A DNA stretch of 46,848 nucleotides from Cytophagales bacterium (lineage in GTDB: Bacteria > Bacteroidota > Bacteroidia > Cytophagales > Thermoflexibacteraceae), in the NCBI GenBank assembly GCA_013299115.1, contig JAAFKA010000036.1:1-46848 (forward strand), read 5' to 3'. Positions 24,706 through 33,620 of the stretch are shown piece by piece (positions within the stretch are counted from its first letter, which is position 1; each line of letters starts with the position of its first letter). The position numbers and the translations under genes are program-made. The notes below the pieces were generated by a model that worked only from the letters and a program-made list of their open reading frames with translations, made no database searches and had not been told where the DNA came from.

Positions 24706-26952
24706 ATGACACCACATAAACCCACCTTCCAAGAAGTTCGTAATAACCTCTTGAAAAAAGCAAAAGAACAGCAAACAAACCTACTAAGTCTTAAAGACTT
24801 AGTAGGTTTTAATACTTTCCAAACCGCCGAAAAAATCAACATCAAGCCTGTTTTTACGCACAAAGACGTAGAAAATGCAGAGCATCTCAACTTTTCGGCA
24901 GGAACAGCACCTTATTTGCGAGGACCTTACGCAAGTATGTACCTTACCAAACCCTGGACAATTCGCCAATATGCAGGATTTTCGACAGCCGAAGAAAGCA
25001 ATGCTTTTTATCGGAGAAACCTTGCAGCAGGACAAATGGGTTTGTCCGTTGCCTTCGATTTGGCAACGCACAGAGGTTATGATTCCGACCACCCAAGAGT
25101 AGTGGGAGATGTGGGCAAGGCTGGCGTGGCTATTGACAGTGTGGAGGATATGAAAATCCTTTTTGACCAAATTCCCCTCGATAAAATGTCAGTTTCGATG
25201 ACAATGAATGGGGCAGTATTGCCAATTATGGCGTTTTATATTGTGGCAGCCGAAGAACAAGGCGTAAAACCCGAATTGCTAAGTGGCACAATTCAAAATG
25301 ATATTTTGAAGGAATTTATGGTTCGCAATACCTACATTTATCCGCCATTGCCAAGTATGCGAATTATTGCCGATATTTTTTCTTATACAGCCCAAAATAT
25401 GCCCAAATTCAATTCCATTTCTATTTCTGGGTATCACATTCAGGAGGCAGGCGGAAGTGCGGATATTGAATTGGCTTATACGTTGGCAGATGGTTTGGAA
25501 TATTTGCGAACAGGCATTGCTGCGGGTTTGGATATTGACGATTTTGCTCCTCGTTTGTCGTTTTTTTGGGGAATTGGAATGAATTATTTTATGGAAATTG
25601 CCAAAATGCGTGCAGGTCGGTTGTTGTGGGCAAAAATCGTGAAACAGTTTAATCCAAAAGATGCAAAATCAATGGCATTGCGTACACATTGCCAAACTTC
25701 GGGCTGGTCCTTGACCGAACAAGACCCTTTTAACAATGTGGCACGTACTACGATTGAGGCTTTGGCTGCGGTTTTGGGTGGCACACAGTCTTTGCATACC
25801 AACGCCTTAGATGAAGCTATTGCTCTGCCGACTGATTTTTCTGCAAAAATTGCACGTGATACGCAGCTTTTTATCCAAAAAGAAACGGGAGTTTGTAAGT
25901 CTGTTGATGCTTGGGGAGGTTCGTATTATGTGGAATATTTAACGCAACAATTAGTGGAAAAGGCGTGGGCTTTGATTGAGGAAGTGGAAAAATTGGGTGG
26001 AATGTCAAAGGCAATAGAAACAGGTTTGCCAAAAATGCGGATTGAGGAAGTTGCAGCCCGAAAACAAGCCCGAATTGACGCAGGAAAAGATACGATTGTG
26101 GGCGTAAACAAATTTCAAACAGATGAAAAAACAGAGATAGAATTGTTAGAAGTTGATAATACGGCAGTAAGAAATTCGCAACTTGCACGTTTAGAACAAG
26201 TTAAACAAAATAGAGATAATGAAAAAGTGAAGGAGGCTTTGCGGAAAATTACCCTTGCGTGTAGCCCCCCAACCCCCGAAGGGGGAGTTTTTACTCCCTC
26301 CCCTTCGGGGAGGGTTGGGGTGGGGCTTGTTCCCCCTTCGGGGGTTAGGGGGCTTGGCGGTGGCAATTTATTGCAATTAGCCATAGAAGCAGCCCGTTTG
26401 CGTGCTACCTTAGGCGAAATTTCTGATGCAATGGAAGAAGTTTTTGGCAGACATAAAGCTGTAATTCGTTCTATTTCAGGGGTTTATGCAGGAGAAGCAG
26501 GCACAGACGAAAATTTCCGCAAAGCAAAAGAAATGGCAGATAAATTTGCGGAACTCGAAGGTCGACGTCCTCGAATTATGATTGCCAAAATGGGGCAAGA
26601 CGGACACGACAGAGGTGCAAAAGTGATTGCAACAAGTTTTGCAGACTTAGGTTTTGATGTGGATATGGGTTCTTTATTCCAAACTCCCGAAGAAGTGGCA
26701 CGACAAGCAGCCGAAAATGATGTGCATTTGATTGGTGCAAGCAGTTTGGCAGCAGGACACAAAACTCTCATTCCTCAACTGATTGCGGAACTCAAAAAAA
26801 TAGGTCGTGAGGATATTGCAGTGATTGCAGGTGGCGTAATTCCGCCAAAAGACTACGAATTTTTGTATCAGGCTGGGGTAATTGGTGTTTTTGGACCTGG
26901 TACGGTGATTTCGGTGGCTGCACAGGAGATTTTGGCAAGATTGCAGAATTAA
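24706..26952 (+). CDS. scpA: Methylmalonyl-CoA mutase, carrying two in-frame palindromic insertions
   Basis: 748 residues against about 710-720 usual. It interconverts methylmalonyl-CoA and succinyl-CoA with adenosylcobalamin. The TIM-barrel domain (about 50-510) shows [52 protein letters not shown] and [16 protein letters not shown]. The C-terminal B12 domain (about 615-745) has [13 protein letters not shown] with the cobalt-ligating His near 631. Extra length comes from two DNA palindromes read in frame: 24777-24809 (about residues 25-35) in the N-terminal arm and 26263-26354 (about 520-550, SPPTPEGGV... GVRGLGG) in the interdomain linker. It sits 12 bp after the HEPN gene, and fragments of its own start are repeated twice upstream. 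No small subunit or MeaB gene adjoins it. Confidence 0.93.
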   Translation: MTPHKPTFQEVRNNLLKKAKEQQTNLLSLKDLVGFNTFQTAEKINIKPVFTHKDVENAEHLNFSAGTAPYLRGPYASMYLTKPWTIRQYAGFSTAEESNAFYRRNLAAGQMGLSVAFDLATHRGYDSDHPRVVGDVGKAGVAIDSVEDMKILFDQIPLDKMSVSMTMNGAVLPIMAFYIVAAEEQGVKPELLSGTIQNDILKEFMVRNTYIYPPLPSMRIIADIFSYTAQNMPKFNSISISGYHIQEAGGSADIELAYTLADGLEYLRTGIAAGLDIDDFAPRLSFFWGIGMNYFMEIAKMRAGRLLWAKIVKQFNPKDAKSMALRTHCQTSGWSLTEQDPFNNVARTTIEALAAVLGGTQSLHTNALDEAIALPTDFSAKIARDTQLFIQKETGVCKSVDAWGGSYYVEYLTQQLVEKAWALIEEVEKLGGMSKAIETGLPKMRIEEVAARKQARIDAGKDTIVGVNKFQTDEKTEIELLEVDNTAVRNSQLARLEQVKQNRDNEKVKEALRKITLACSPPTPEGGVFTPSPSGRVGVGLVPPSGVRGLGGGNLLQLAIEAARLRATLGEISDAMEEVFGRHKAVIRSISGVYAGEAGTDENFRKAKEMADKFAELEGRRPRIMIAKMGQDGHDRGAKVIATSFADLGFDVDMGSLFQTPEEVARQAAENDVHLIGASSLAAGHKTLIPQLIAELKKIGREDIAVIAGGVIPPKDYEFLYQAGVIGVFGPGTVISVAAQEILARLQN
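24727..24756 (+). repeat. Native copy of the mutase-start segment repeated upstream
   Basis: TTCCAAGAAGTTCGTAATAA then CCTCTTGAAA, codons 8-17 of the mutase gene. Relics of the same segment head both 130-bp repeats (23491 and 23895). In the relics the frame is no longer used. Confidence 0.8.
24777..24809. repeat. 33-bp perfect palindrome inside the mutase gene
   Basis: AAACCTACTAAGTC and GACTTAGTAGGTTT surround TTAAA. The 33-bp length adds exactly eleven codons and keeps the frame. It has the same AAAC-arm-TAAGT/CTT-arm-GTTT plan as the intergenic palindrome at 28912-28944. Confidence 0.85.
26263..26354. repeat. GC-rich inverted repeat inside the mutase gene
   Basis: The outer arms are AGCCCCCCAACCCCCGAAGG then GGGA, and their complement TCCCCC...GGGGGTTAGGGGGCT; an inner CCCTCCCCTTCGGGGAGGG lies between. 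Local G+C is far above the roughly 40% around it. Related copies lie at 35433-35500 and, partially, at 37570-37594. Confidence 0.85.
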
Positions 26953-27065
26953 CAACAGGATTGCAGGATTAACAGGATTTTTTTGTTGTCTTCGACAACT
27001 TGTATTGCCTTTGGCAATTTTTACCTTGTTTTTTATTGTCTTTGGCAATTTATTTTTATACGTTT

Positions 27066-27585
27066 GCTTATAATTAATTGCTAAAGGCAATAAAAAAATC
27101 CTGTTAATTCTGTTTTTGCTTATAATTAATTACCGAAGGCAATCAAAAAATCCTGTTAATTCTGTTTTTGCTTATAATTAATTACCGAAGGCAATAAAAA
27201 AATCCTGTTAATTCTGTTTTTGCTTATAATTAATTGCTGAAAGCAATAAAAAAATCCTGTTAATTCTGTTTTTGCTTATAATAAATTGCCGAAGGTAATA
27301 AAAAAATCCTGTTAATTCTGTTTTTGCTTATAATAAATTGCCGAAGGTAATAAAAAAATCCTGTTAATTCTGTTTTTGCTTATAATAAATTGCCGAAGGC
27401 AATCAAAAAATCCTGTTAATCCTGTTTTTGCTTATTATGAACTGCCGAAGGCAATCAAAAAATCCTGTTAATTCTGTTTTTGCTTATTATGAACTGCCGA
27501 AGGCAATCAAAAAATCCTGTTAATTCTGTTTTTGCTTATAATGAATTGCCGAAGGCAATAAAAAAATCTTGTTAATCCTGAAATC
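27066..27585. repeat. Tandem array of ten 52-bp units
   Basis: Units begin GCTTATAATTAATTGCCGAA (varied) at 27066, 27118, 27170, 27222, 27274, 27326, 27378, 27430, 27482 and 27534. Each holds a small palindrome (TTGCCGAAGGCAA), an A-run and TCCTGTTAATTCTG. Unit length is constant, and variants spread in runs (units 5-6 and 8-9 are near-identical), which shows local duplication. The segment 26953-27065, with CAGGATTAACAGGATT and TTGCCTTTGGCAATTTT, is a degenerate edge. The array ends 14 bp before the GxxExxY gene. Confidence 0.9.
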
Positions 27586-27599
27586 TTGTCAAAAATAAT

Positions 27600-27986
27600 A
27601 TGGAAAAATTACAACACGAGGAGATAACCCAAAAAATCATTGGTTGTGCTTATCACGTGCATAATGCGTTGGGGGCAGGTTATTATGAGTTGGTTTATCA
27701 AAAAGCTATGCAAATTGCAATGACAAAAGCAGGGTTGAAAGTTGTGCCTGAATATAGAATAGAAGTGGTTTATGATGGCGAATTTATTGGAGATTATTAT
27801 GCAGATTTTTTGGTAAATGATGTCATTTTATTGGAATTGAAAGCTGTTGAGCATATACAGCCTGCTTTTGAAGTGCAATTAGTCAATAACTTAGCAGGTG
27901 CAAAAATTGATATTGGTTTGCTAATCAATTTTGGGAGTTCGGTAATTGTGAAAAGGAAGTTTAGAATATATAAGAAAACAAAATAA
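27600..27986 (+). CDS. GxxExxY-family protein
   Basis: 128 residues. The name-giving motif is present as GYYELVY (about residues 28-34) within HNALGAGYYELVYQKAM. The second half has a restriction-like fold pattern, YADFLVNDVILLELKAV, with D and E-x-K spacing, followed by LVNNLAGAKIDIGLLINFGS. This family (TIGR04256) is common and multi-copy in Bacteroidota and is presumed to be PD-(D/E)XK nuclease-like; its biological role is unknown. It is immediately preceded by ten tandem repeats ending in TCTTGTTAATCCTG, a type of sequence that I associate with copies of this gene family. The DUF5522 gene begins 3 bp after its stop. Confidence 0.88.
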   Translation: MEKLQHEEITQKIIGCAYHVHNALGAGYYELVYQKAMQIAMTKAGLKVVPEYRIEVVYDGEFIGDYYADFLVNDVILLELKAVEHIQPAFEVQLVNNLAGAKIDIGLLINFGSSVIVKRKFRIYKKTK

Positions 27987-27989
27987 GTA

Positions 27990-28151
27990 ATGAAAAATAC
28001 CAATAAAAACACCCCACTCCAAGAAGGCAAAGACTATTATATAGAAAATGGTTTGTATGTATTTACCACAGCTTACCACCTAAAAAGAGGTTACTGTTGC
28101 AAAAGTGGCTGCCGTCATTGCCCTTACAATTTTAAGAAGCAGGCAAAATAA
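27990..28151 (+). CDS. Small cysteine-rich DUF5522 protein
   Basis: 53 residues. The core DYYIENGLYVFTTAYHLKRG then YCCKSGCRHCPYNF contains four cysteines and a histidine in CC-x3-C-x2-C, a likely metal site. This matches the DUF5522 family, small conserved Bacteroidota proteins of unknown function. The start codon is 3 bp after the GxxExxY stop, and the length fits the family. The gene is short enough to be missed by automated callers. Confidence 0.85.
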   Translation: MKNTNKNTPLQEGKDYYIENGLYVFTTAYHLKRGYCCKSGCRHCPYNFKKQAK

Positions 28152-28196
28152 TTACTTGCAAAGTATTGGATTTATTCATTTATTTTGTTATATTGT

Positions 28197-28310
28197 TTGT
28201 CTAAAGTGATTTCGGTTTCTTAAAACCGAAATTCGTTTTGGTTTTGAGAAACCAAAACCACAGTAATTTGTCTAACGTGATTTCGGTTTTTTAAAACCGA
28301 AACCACAGTA
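28197..28310. repeat. Pair of direct repeats with AAACCGAAA palindromes
   Basis: TTTGTCTAAAGTGATTTCGG...TTTTAACCGAAA-like text occurs at 28197-28231 and again, as TTTGTCTAACGTGATTTCGG, at 28267-28304. Each carries the palindrome TTTCGGTTT-TTAA-AACCGAAA. Between them is TTTTGGTTT...AAACCAAAA. No gene lies in 28152-28353. Confidence 0.75.
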
Positions 28311-28353
28311 ACAGTAATTTTTCATTTCATATTTCATACTTATTTCTAAAAAT

Positions 28354-28905
28354 ATGTTTGGATTTTTCAAAAAGAAAACGCAAGAAGTGCCACAGTTGCA
28401 CTACGACCCTACCAGCATTTCAGTTTTGGATATACGCAAAGGTTTTTTGTTTGACTATGACTTCAAAACTTGGGAAGTTACAGACGAATATGAATATGAC
28501 TGGGGCAACAACCGTTTTAGCTACGAATTTAAAGTAGTTTCTGGCACAGAAACGTATTATCTGCGGGTCGAGCAGTCGCAAAAAACAGTTTGTTACCTTA
28601 CCGACAAGTTGCGGTTTACAAAACTTGGCGAATATGTAGAAAATCATATTCGGCAGGAGGAAAAACCGCCGAGAGAAATTACCTACGAAGGAGTAAAATA
28701 CATCAGAGAAAGAGAAAGCCCTGGTTATTTTAGAAATTTGGAAGATGCTCCTGAAGAAGCAGCCGAAATGCTATCGTGGGAATATATGGACGACTCTGAA
28801 CGTAAAATTTTAATCATAGACCAATGGGACGTTTCGGAGTTTGAGGCTTTGATAGGCATTATTATTCCTGAATTTTCAATTTCTAATATTCTGCCCAGTG
28901 CTTAA
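28354..28905 (+). CDS. DUF4178-domain protein
   Basis: 183 residues, beginning MFGFFKKKTQEVPQLHYDPT. A DUF4178-type beta-rich domain follows: LDIRKGFLFDYDFKTWEVTD (about 25-44), then RFSYEFKVVSGTETYYLRVE and later ILIIDQWDVSEFEAL. The family is of unknown function, often near membrane-remodelling (PspA, flotillin) and polyamine-like genes; none of these is adjacent here, though floA is 8 kb away. No signal peptide. It converges on recA with a shared palindromic terminator. Confidence 0.7.
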   Translation: MFGFFKKKTQEVPQLHYDPTSISVLDIRKGFLFDYDFKTWEVTDEYEYDWGNNRFSYEFKVVSGTETYYLRVEQSQKTVCYLTDKLRFTKLGEYVENHIRQEEKPPREITYEGVKYIRERESPGYFRNLEDAPEEAAEMLSWEYMDDSERKILIIDQWDVSEFEALIGIIIPEFSISNILPSA

Positions 28906-28911
28906 AAAAAT

Positions 28912-28944
28912 AAACTTTCTAAGTTTTAAAAACTTAGAAAGTTT
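28912..28944. terminator. 33-bp palindrome between convergent genes, probable bidirectional terminator
   Basis: AAACTTTCTAAGTTT and AAACTTAGAAAGTTT around TTA. It lies 7 bp after the DUF4178 stop and 44 bp after the recA stop. A short degenerate relative of the 5948 repeat (CAGACTGAAGTCTATGCTACAG) follows at about 28958-28979. Confidence 0.7.
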
Positions 28945-28987
28945 GAATTGTTTTGCACAGACTGAAGTCTATGCTACAGTTTTTTGC

Positions 28988-30085
28988 TTACGATTCTGTT
29001 TCGTCTTCGTCGGGTGCTTCGAAGTCTTCACGTTTTACAGTGAGATTTTTGTAATGGTCGCGAATTTTTTGCTCCAATTCGTCCATGAGTTCAGGATTGT
29101 CGTGCAAAATATTTTTTACGGCATCTCTACCCTGCCCTAGTTTGCTGCTGTTATAAGAAAACCAAGAACCTGATTTTTTAATAATTTCCAAATCGACAGC
29201 CATGTCTATAATTTCGCCAATTTTAGAAATTCCTTCGCCATACATAATATCAAACTCTACTTGTCTGAACGGAGGGGCAACTTTGTTTTTCTGAACTTTT
29301 ACCCTTGTGCGGTTGCCTACGTTGTTGTCGTTGTTGTCTTTCAAAGCACCAATACGGCGAATATCCAAACGAACAGAGGCATAGTATTTGAGGGCATTAC
29401 CACCCGTAGTGGTTTCAGGACTACCAAACATCACGCCAATCTTGTCGCGTAATTGGTTGATAAAAATGCAGCAGCAATTGGTTTTGCTAATAGCACCTGT
29501 CAATTTACGCAAGGCTTGCGACATGAGTCGGGCTTGCAAACCCATTTTGCTGTCGCCCATGTCCCCTTCCAATTCGGCTTTTGGTACAAGTGCAGCCACC
29601 GAGTCTATAACCAAAATATCAATGGCACTTGACCTAATCAAATGTTCAGCAATATCTAAGGCTTGCTCGCCGTTGTCGGGTTGAGATACGAAAAGATTGT
29701 CGAGGTCTATACCCAATTTTTCGGCATAAGCCTTGTCAAATGCGTGTTCTGCATCGATGAAAGCAGCCAAACCGCCAGCTTTTTGGGCTTCGGCTATGCA
29801 GTGCATTGTAAGCGTGGTTTTACCCGAAGACTCTGGTCCGTAAATTTCTACCACTCTGCCGCGTGGCAAACCGCCAACACCCAAGGCGATGTCTAAGGCA
29901 ATAGAGCCTGTAGAGATGGCGGGTACATCATCTACTTTGTCTTCGTTTAGTTTCATTACTGTACCTTTGCCGTAGGCTTTGTCTAATTTGGCAATGGTTA
30001 GCTCCAGCATTTTTACTTTTTCGAGCTTATCTTTGTCTTGTGCTGAACTTGTGATTTCTGCTTTTTCTGATTTTTGCTTTGCCAC
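28988..30085 (-). CDS. recA: Recombinase RecA
   Basis: 365 residues, normal length. It forms ATP-dependent filaments on single-stranded DNA for homologous recombination and stimulates LexA-type self-cleavage. The Walker [11 protein letters not shown] (about 87-96), Walker [11 protein letters not shown] and the RecA signature [14 protein letters not shown] are all present, and the C-terminus is acidic ([13 protein letters not shown]). It has its own promoter at 30124-30154. It is 116 bp downstream of nuoD on the same strand. Confidence 0.98.
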   Translation of the reverse strand: MAKQKSEKAEITSSAQDKDKLEKVKMLELTIAKLDKAYGKGTVMKLNEDKVDDVPAISTGSIALDIALGVGGLPRGRVVEIYGPESSGKTTLTMHCIAEAQKAGGLAAFIDAEHAFDKAYAEKLGIDLDNLFVSQPDNGEQALDIAEHLIRSSAIDILVIDSVAALVPKAELEGDMGDSKMGLQARLMSQALRKLTGAISKTNCCCIFINQLRDKIGVMFGSPETTTGGNALKYYASVRLDIRRIGALKDNNDNNVGNRTRVKVQKNKVAPPFRQVEFDIMYGEGISKIGEIIDMAVDLEIIKKSGSWFSYNSSKLGQGRDAVKNILHDNPELMDELEQKIRDHYKNLTVKREDFEAPDEDETES

Positions 30086-30123
30086 AGGATTTATATATTT
30101 GTGTGTGTAAATGACTTTGTTGG

Positions 30124-30154
30124 TAAAGGTAGTATTATTTTTTGGTTTTACAAA
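30124..30154 (-). promoter_or_regulatory. Promoter of recA
   Basis: On the minus strand TTTG (complement of 30151-30154), 19 bases, and TACCTTTA (complement of 30124-30131), one base off the TAnnTTTG box. The start of transcription would fall near 30117, about 32 bp before the start codon. Confidence 0.55.
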
Positions 30155-30201
30155 GTTAAAACAAAAATCAATAATTTACTAATTTATAAATATTTATTTT
30201 T

Positions 30202-31419
30202 TTATCTATCTACCTCGCCCATTACCAAATCCAAAGACCCAACAATGGCTATTAAATCTGCAATTAGGCAGCCCTTTGCTATGATAGGCAAGACCGACAA
30301 GTTGCTGAAACAAGCCGACCTTGCTTTGACTCTATACGGCACATCACTATTGGGCGCACTCACAAAATAAAACCCTAATTCGCCTTTGGGAGTTTCTGCC
30401 CGACTATAAAATTCTATTTTTTGGGCAGTTCGCAATTTTTTTGGAATAGCTGCTTGCGGATTAAATTCCTTAGTTCGTTTCCATTCGCCTTGCAATTTTG
30501 CCACGCATTGCTCTACTATCCGCACTGCCTCCCAACATTCTTGCACCCGAATATAGGTTCTGTCCCAGCAATCTCCCACTTTGCCCATTGCCCCTGTGCC
30601 TATGGGTACGTTAAAATCCAATTCAGGATAGACCGAATACGCATCTACTTTTCGCAAATCGTAACGCAAACCCGAAGCCCGAAGCATAGCTCCTGTTACA
30701 CCATAATTAATGGCTGTATTGCGGGGAAGTACGCCAATATTGGCAGTTCGACTAATAAAAATTGCGTTGTCTATCAATAGCCGTTGCAATTCTACCAATT
30801 TTGGTTTCAGATACTTGACAAACTCCGCACATCTCTCCTCGAAACCTACAGGCAAATCATAGTATAAACCTCCCACCCAAATATAGTTATACAACATTCT
30901 TGCTCCACAAACCCACTCCAACAACCGTAAAATGTGTTCTCTATCACGCATGAGCCACAAAAAAGGCGTAGCTGCCCCAATATCTAAGCCATAAGTACCA
31001 AGAGCAACAAAATGTGAAGCCAATCTGTTTAGTTCTGCCACCAATACGCGGATATATTCTATTCTTTTATGCAGTTTGCCTGTTAAACCCATCATTTTTT
31101 CTACGCCCATCACATAGGCGTGTTCGCCATTCATCGCAGCCACGTAGTCCATTCTATCCACGTAGGGAATAATTTGGTTGTAACTCAAACTTTCGGTGTG
31201 CTTTTCAAAACAACGATGCAAGTAACCAATATGCGGCACCACGTCAAGCACCACCTCGCCGTCTGTCAAAACTTCCAAACGCAAAACCCCATGCGTAGAA
31301 GGGTGTTGGGGACCTACATTGAGCAAGAGTTTTCCTTCGCCTATTTGGTGGATTTGATACCTCGTAGGCTCGGAGTTTTGGAGGTGTTGGCTGTCAAATT
31401 GATATTGGATTTTACGCAT
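30202..31419 (-). CDS. nuoD: NADH-quinone oxidoreductase subunit D
   Basis: 405 residues. The 49-kDa-type subunit of respiratory complex I, which with NuoB forms the quinone site. Seen: LLLNVGPQHPSTHGVLRL, GYLHRCFEKHTESLSYNQ, RMDYVAAMNGEHAY and the C-terminal end with I-A-I-V-G-S-L-D-L-V-M-G-E-V-D-R. The ATG at 31419 is preferred because upstream residues are a run of unrelated hydrophobic sequence. No other nuo gene lies in the window, so this subunit is separated from the usual cluster. The gene is divergent from the membrane protein at 31537. Confidence 0.95.
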   Translation of the reverse strand: MRKIQYQFDSQHLQNSEPTRYQIHQIGEGKLLLNVGPQHPSTHGVLRLEVLTDGEVVLDVVPHIGYLHRCFEKHTESLSYNQIIPYVDRMDYVAAMNGEHAYVMGVEKMMGLTGKLHKRIEYIRVLVAELNRLASHFVALGTYGLDIGAATPFLWLMRDREHILRLLEWVCGARMLYNYIWVGGLYYDLPVGFEERCAEFVKYLKPKLVELQRLLIDNAIFISRTANIGVLPRNTAINYGVTGAMLRASGLRYDLRKVDAYSVYPELDFNVPIGTGAMGKVGDCWDRTYIRVQECWEAVRIVEQCVAKLQGEWKRTKEFNPQAAIPKKLRTAQKIEFYSRAETPKGELGFYFVSAPNSDVPYRVKARSACFSNLSVLPIIAKGCLIADLIAIVGSLDLVMGEVDR

Positions 31420-31536
31420 GGCTATTGATAAAGCAATGAGGGTAACAACAACAAATTTATAAAAAAATATTAAAAAGTGTGGGCATTTTTGTAGTTTTCT
31501 TGCAAATTGCAACTTGTTTTTGTCTATTCTATTTTA

Positions 31537-33600
31537 ATGGCAACCATTCAAGAGGCTTTTTTTTACTTGCCTGTTCTCTACGGCACATTCATTGGCAGTT
31601 ACCTCATTGGTCATTTATTGACTGTGATTTTTGCATTTTCGTTTGCCCAACCTCGCACTGCTGTTTTTTGCAAATTGCTGTTGGGTGTGGTGGTGGCTGT
31701 GGTTGCATACAGCACTTGGCAACGGCAGGGCTTGACTGTTTTGTTGCTGTTTGTGCCTTTGGGTTTGGGCTTGTTGTTTCTGTATTTTTTGCAACGAAAG
31801 ACCGAAAACAAGGTGCTGTTGTTGCCTTTTTTGGAGATAAAATCCTCGCAAATAGGCTTTTATTTGTTAGTTCCTTTTGCTTATTTTTTGTTTCGATTGT
31901 TTTGTTTGGCAGACCTTGCCACCAATAAATTATATGTGCATTGGGGTTTTCAAGACCATTTATTGTATGTACGCAGAGCCGCAGCCCTGCCCATAGGAGA
32001 AAATATTTCGGCAGCTTGGCAATGGGTAGAGCAAACAGGTACAGTGCCTTACCATTATTTTGAGTTGTGGCTGCTGCATTTGCTTACCCAAAGTACGCAA
32101 TTATTATCTGTTTTGCTTTACGATTTGGTGCTGTTTCCCTTCTTTCTTTTTGTGGCTTTGTTGGGCTATTTGTCTGTTTATGAGCAGCTTACCATCAAAA
32201 ATAAAACTCGCAATTATGTATTGGCTTCTTTGCTGGTACTTGCCGTAACAGGTTATACAGATTGTATTGCCTTTGATTTTTGGAAACACGATGCCCTGCA
32301 ACCTTTGGCTACTTTTTTTCATTCTTTTGTCAATGTGTCGTTTATAGCTGCCCCTTATTTGCTCAAATTGGCTGTTCTCAAATGCTTTTTGTTGGCTTTT
32401 TTGGTGCTTTGGTTGCAACAACAACCCAATAAAGCTTTGTTAGTTTTGCTTTGTTTGCCTATAATCAATGCTGCTACTACGCCTGTTGTGGTGGGTGGAA
32501 GCATAGCTTTTGTCTTGTTGAATAGTCGTTATCGGTGGTTGCCTACCTTGCAAACTTCCTTTATTTTGTCTGCCAATATGTTGTTTTCAGTTGCATTTGC
32601 CTTGTTTTATTGGCTGACGGCAAAACAAAATACTCCCGAAGTGGCAACGTATTGGACTTTTCAAAATTATTTTCATAGCCTTGCCACTTGTTTTCCTGCT
32701 GTATTTTTGTTTATAGAAGAAACTTTTTGGCATTTTGCAATTTATTATCTGCCTTTTACGGTCTTTGTTTTGGTTGTAACTTTGCAAAAACCTGCCATGC
32801 GGCAACTTTTCAAAAATTATTGGCGGTTGATAGGGCTGTTTGTGGCGGTGGCTTTGGTGGTGTATGCAGCCCTTTGGCACATACCCGATGCCCACCAAAT
32901 AGGCAAATTGCTATTGTTCACTTCTTTTGAAACTTTGTTTGTCTTGTATTTATTGGCTTTTGTGTCCGTTAAAAACGTGGCAGACTGGGCAAAAGGAACT
33001 TTGGTTGCCGTTGCTTTTGTGTTGATAGTGGTAGCCACCAAAAACTTTATTTCACGCGAGGTTGGGTTGAGCAATGTAGCCAACAAAATTTGGTCTGCTA
33101 AACCTATTGCCTCCAAAATACCTTATTCCCCTGTTTTTTTGCAACGCGTGGCTGCACACTTAGCCCCGCTACGTACTACCCAACCTTCGGGGCTGGTTTT
33201 GGGCATCAGTTTGTGGGCTGCCGAAGATTTTTCTCCGCAGTACGACCTCAACTACGAAACCAACAAAGCACAAGGTTTGTATCTGAATTATATGGGCAAT
33301 GGTTTTGACCTAATCAATGGCAGTTTGTATAAAATAAACTATCCCGATTTTTGGAAAAAAGACCAAAGATTAGCCCATACCATTGGCAATCACCCTGTTA
33401 TAAGATTTAATAAGTTGCAAAACCAACAAAACAAAACGAAGTGGTCTTGTCCACAAACCTTAGCCGAGTTGATAAAAAGCAAAAAAATTAGATTTGCCGT
33501 AGCCACACCCCAAGCAGTGATAGAACCCGAATTAGTGCCCTTGGTGCGAATGGAAATTAAAGATGAAAGAACAGGCGAAAGGTTTTTGTTGTTTAGATAA
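31537..33600 (+). CDS. Large polytopic membrane protein, function unknown
   Basis: 687 residues with roughly twelve to fourteen predicted membrane helices over residues 10-530, beginning MATIQEAFFYLPVLYGTFIG, and a C-terminal soluble part of about 150 residues. The overall plan (many helices, then a soluble tail) is like bacterial glycan-related or GT-C-like membrane proteins, but no catalytic motif such as the DxD loop is convincing, so no function is claimed. The ATG at 31537 starts right before helix one; a TTG at 31507 would add ten residues. It reads on toward the DUF2461 gene 20 bp downstream and may form an operon with it. Confidence 0.6.
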   Translation: MATIQEAFFYLPVLYGTFIGSYLIGHLLTVIFAFSFAQPRTAVFCKLLLGVVVAVVAYSTWQRQGLTVLLLFVPLGLGLLFLYFLQRKTENKVLLLPFLEIKSSQIGFYLLVPFAYFLFRLFCLADLATNKLYVHWGFQDHLLYVRRAAALPIGENISAAWQWVEQTGTVPYHYFELWLLHLLTQSTQLLSVLLYDLVLFPFFLFVALLGYLSVYEQLTIKNKTRNYVLASLLVLAVTGYTDCIAFDFWKHDALQPLATFFHSFVNVSFIAAPYLLKLAVLKCFLLAFLVLWLQQQPNKALLVLLCLPIINAATTPVVVGGSIAFVLLNSRYRWLPTLQTSFILSANMLFSVAFALFYWLTAKQNTPEVATYWTFQNYFHSLATCFPAVFLFIEETFWHFAIYYLPFTVFVLVVTLQKPAMRQLFKNYWRLIGLFVAVALVVYAALWHIPDAHQIGKLLLFTSFETLFVLYLLAFVSVKNVADWAKGTLVAVAFVLIVVATKNFISREVGLSNVANKIWSAKPIASKIPYSPVFLQRVAAHLAPLRTTQPSGLVLGISLWAAEDFSPQYDLNYETNKAQGLYLNYMGNGFDLINGSLYKINYPDFWKKDQRLAHTIGNHPVIRFNKLQNQQNKTKWSCPQTLAELIKSKKIRFAVATPQAVIEPELVPLVRMEIKDERTGERFLLFR

Positions 33601-33620
33601 TCCAAAAAATTACCAAAAAT

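Noticed and set aside
27066-27585. CRISPR array
   Set aside because: A constant 52-bp period without distinct spacers; variation is scattered point change, as in a tandem satellite.
31479-31928. 149-codon plus-strand frame overlapping the start of the membrane-protein gene
   Set aside because: Out-of-frame shadow of the real gene, rich in Cys and Phe from T-rich codons.
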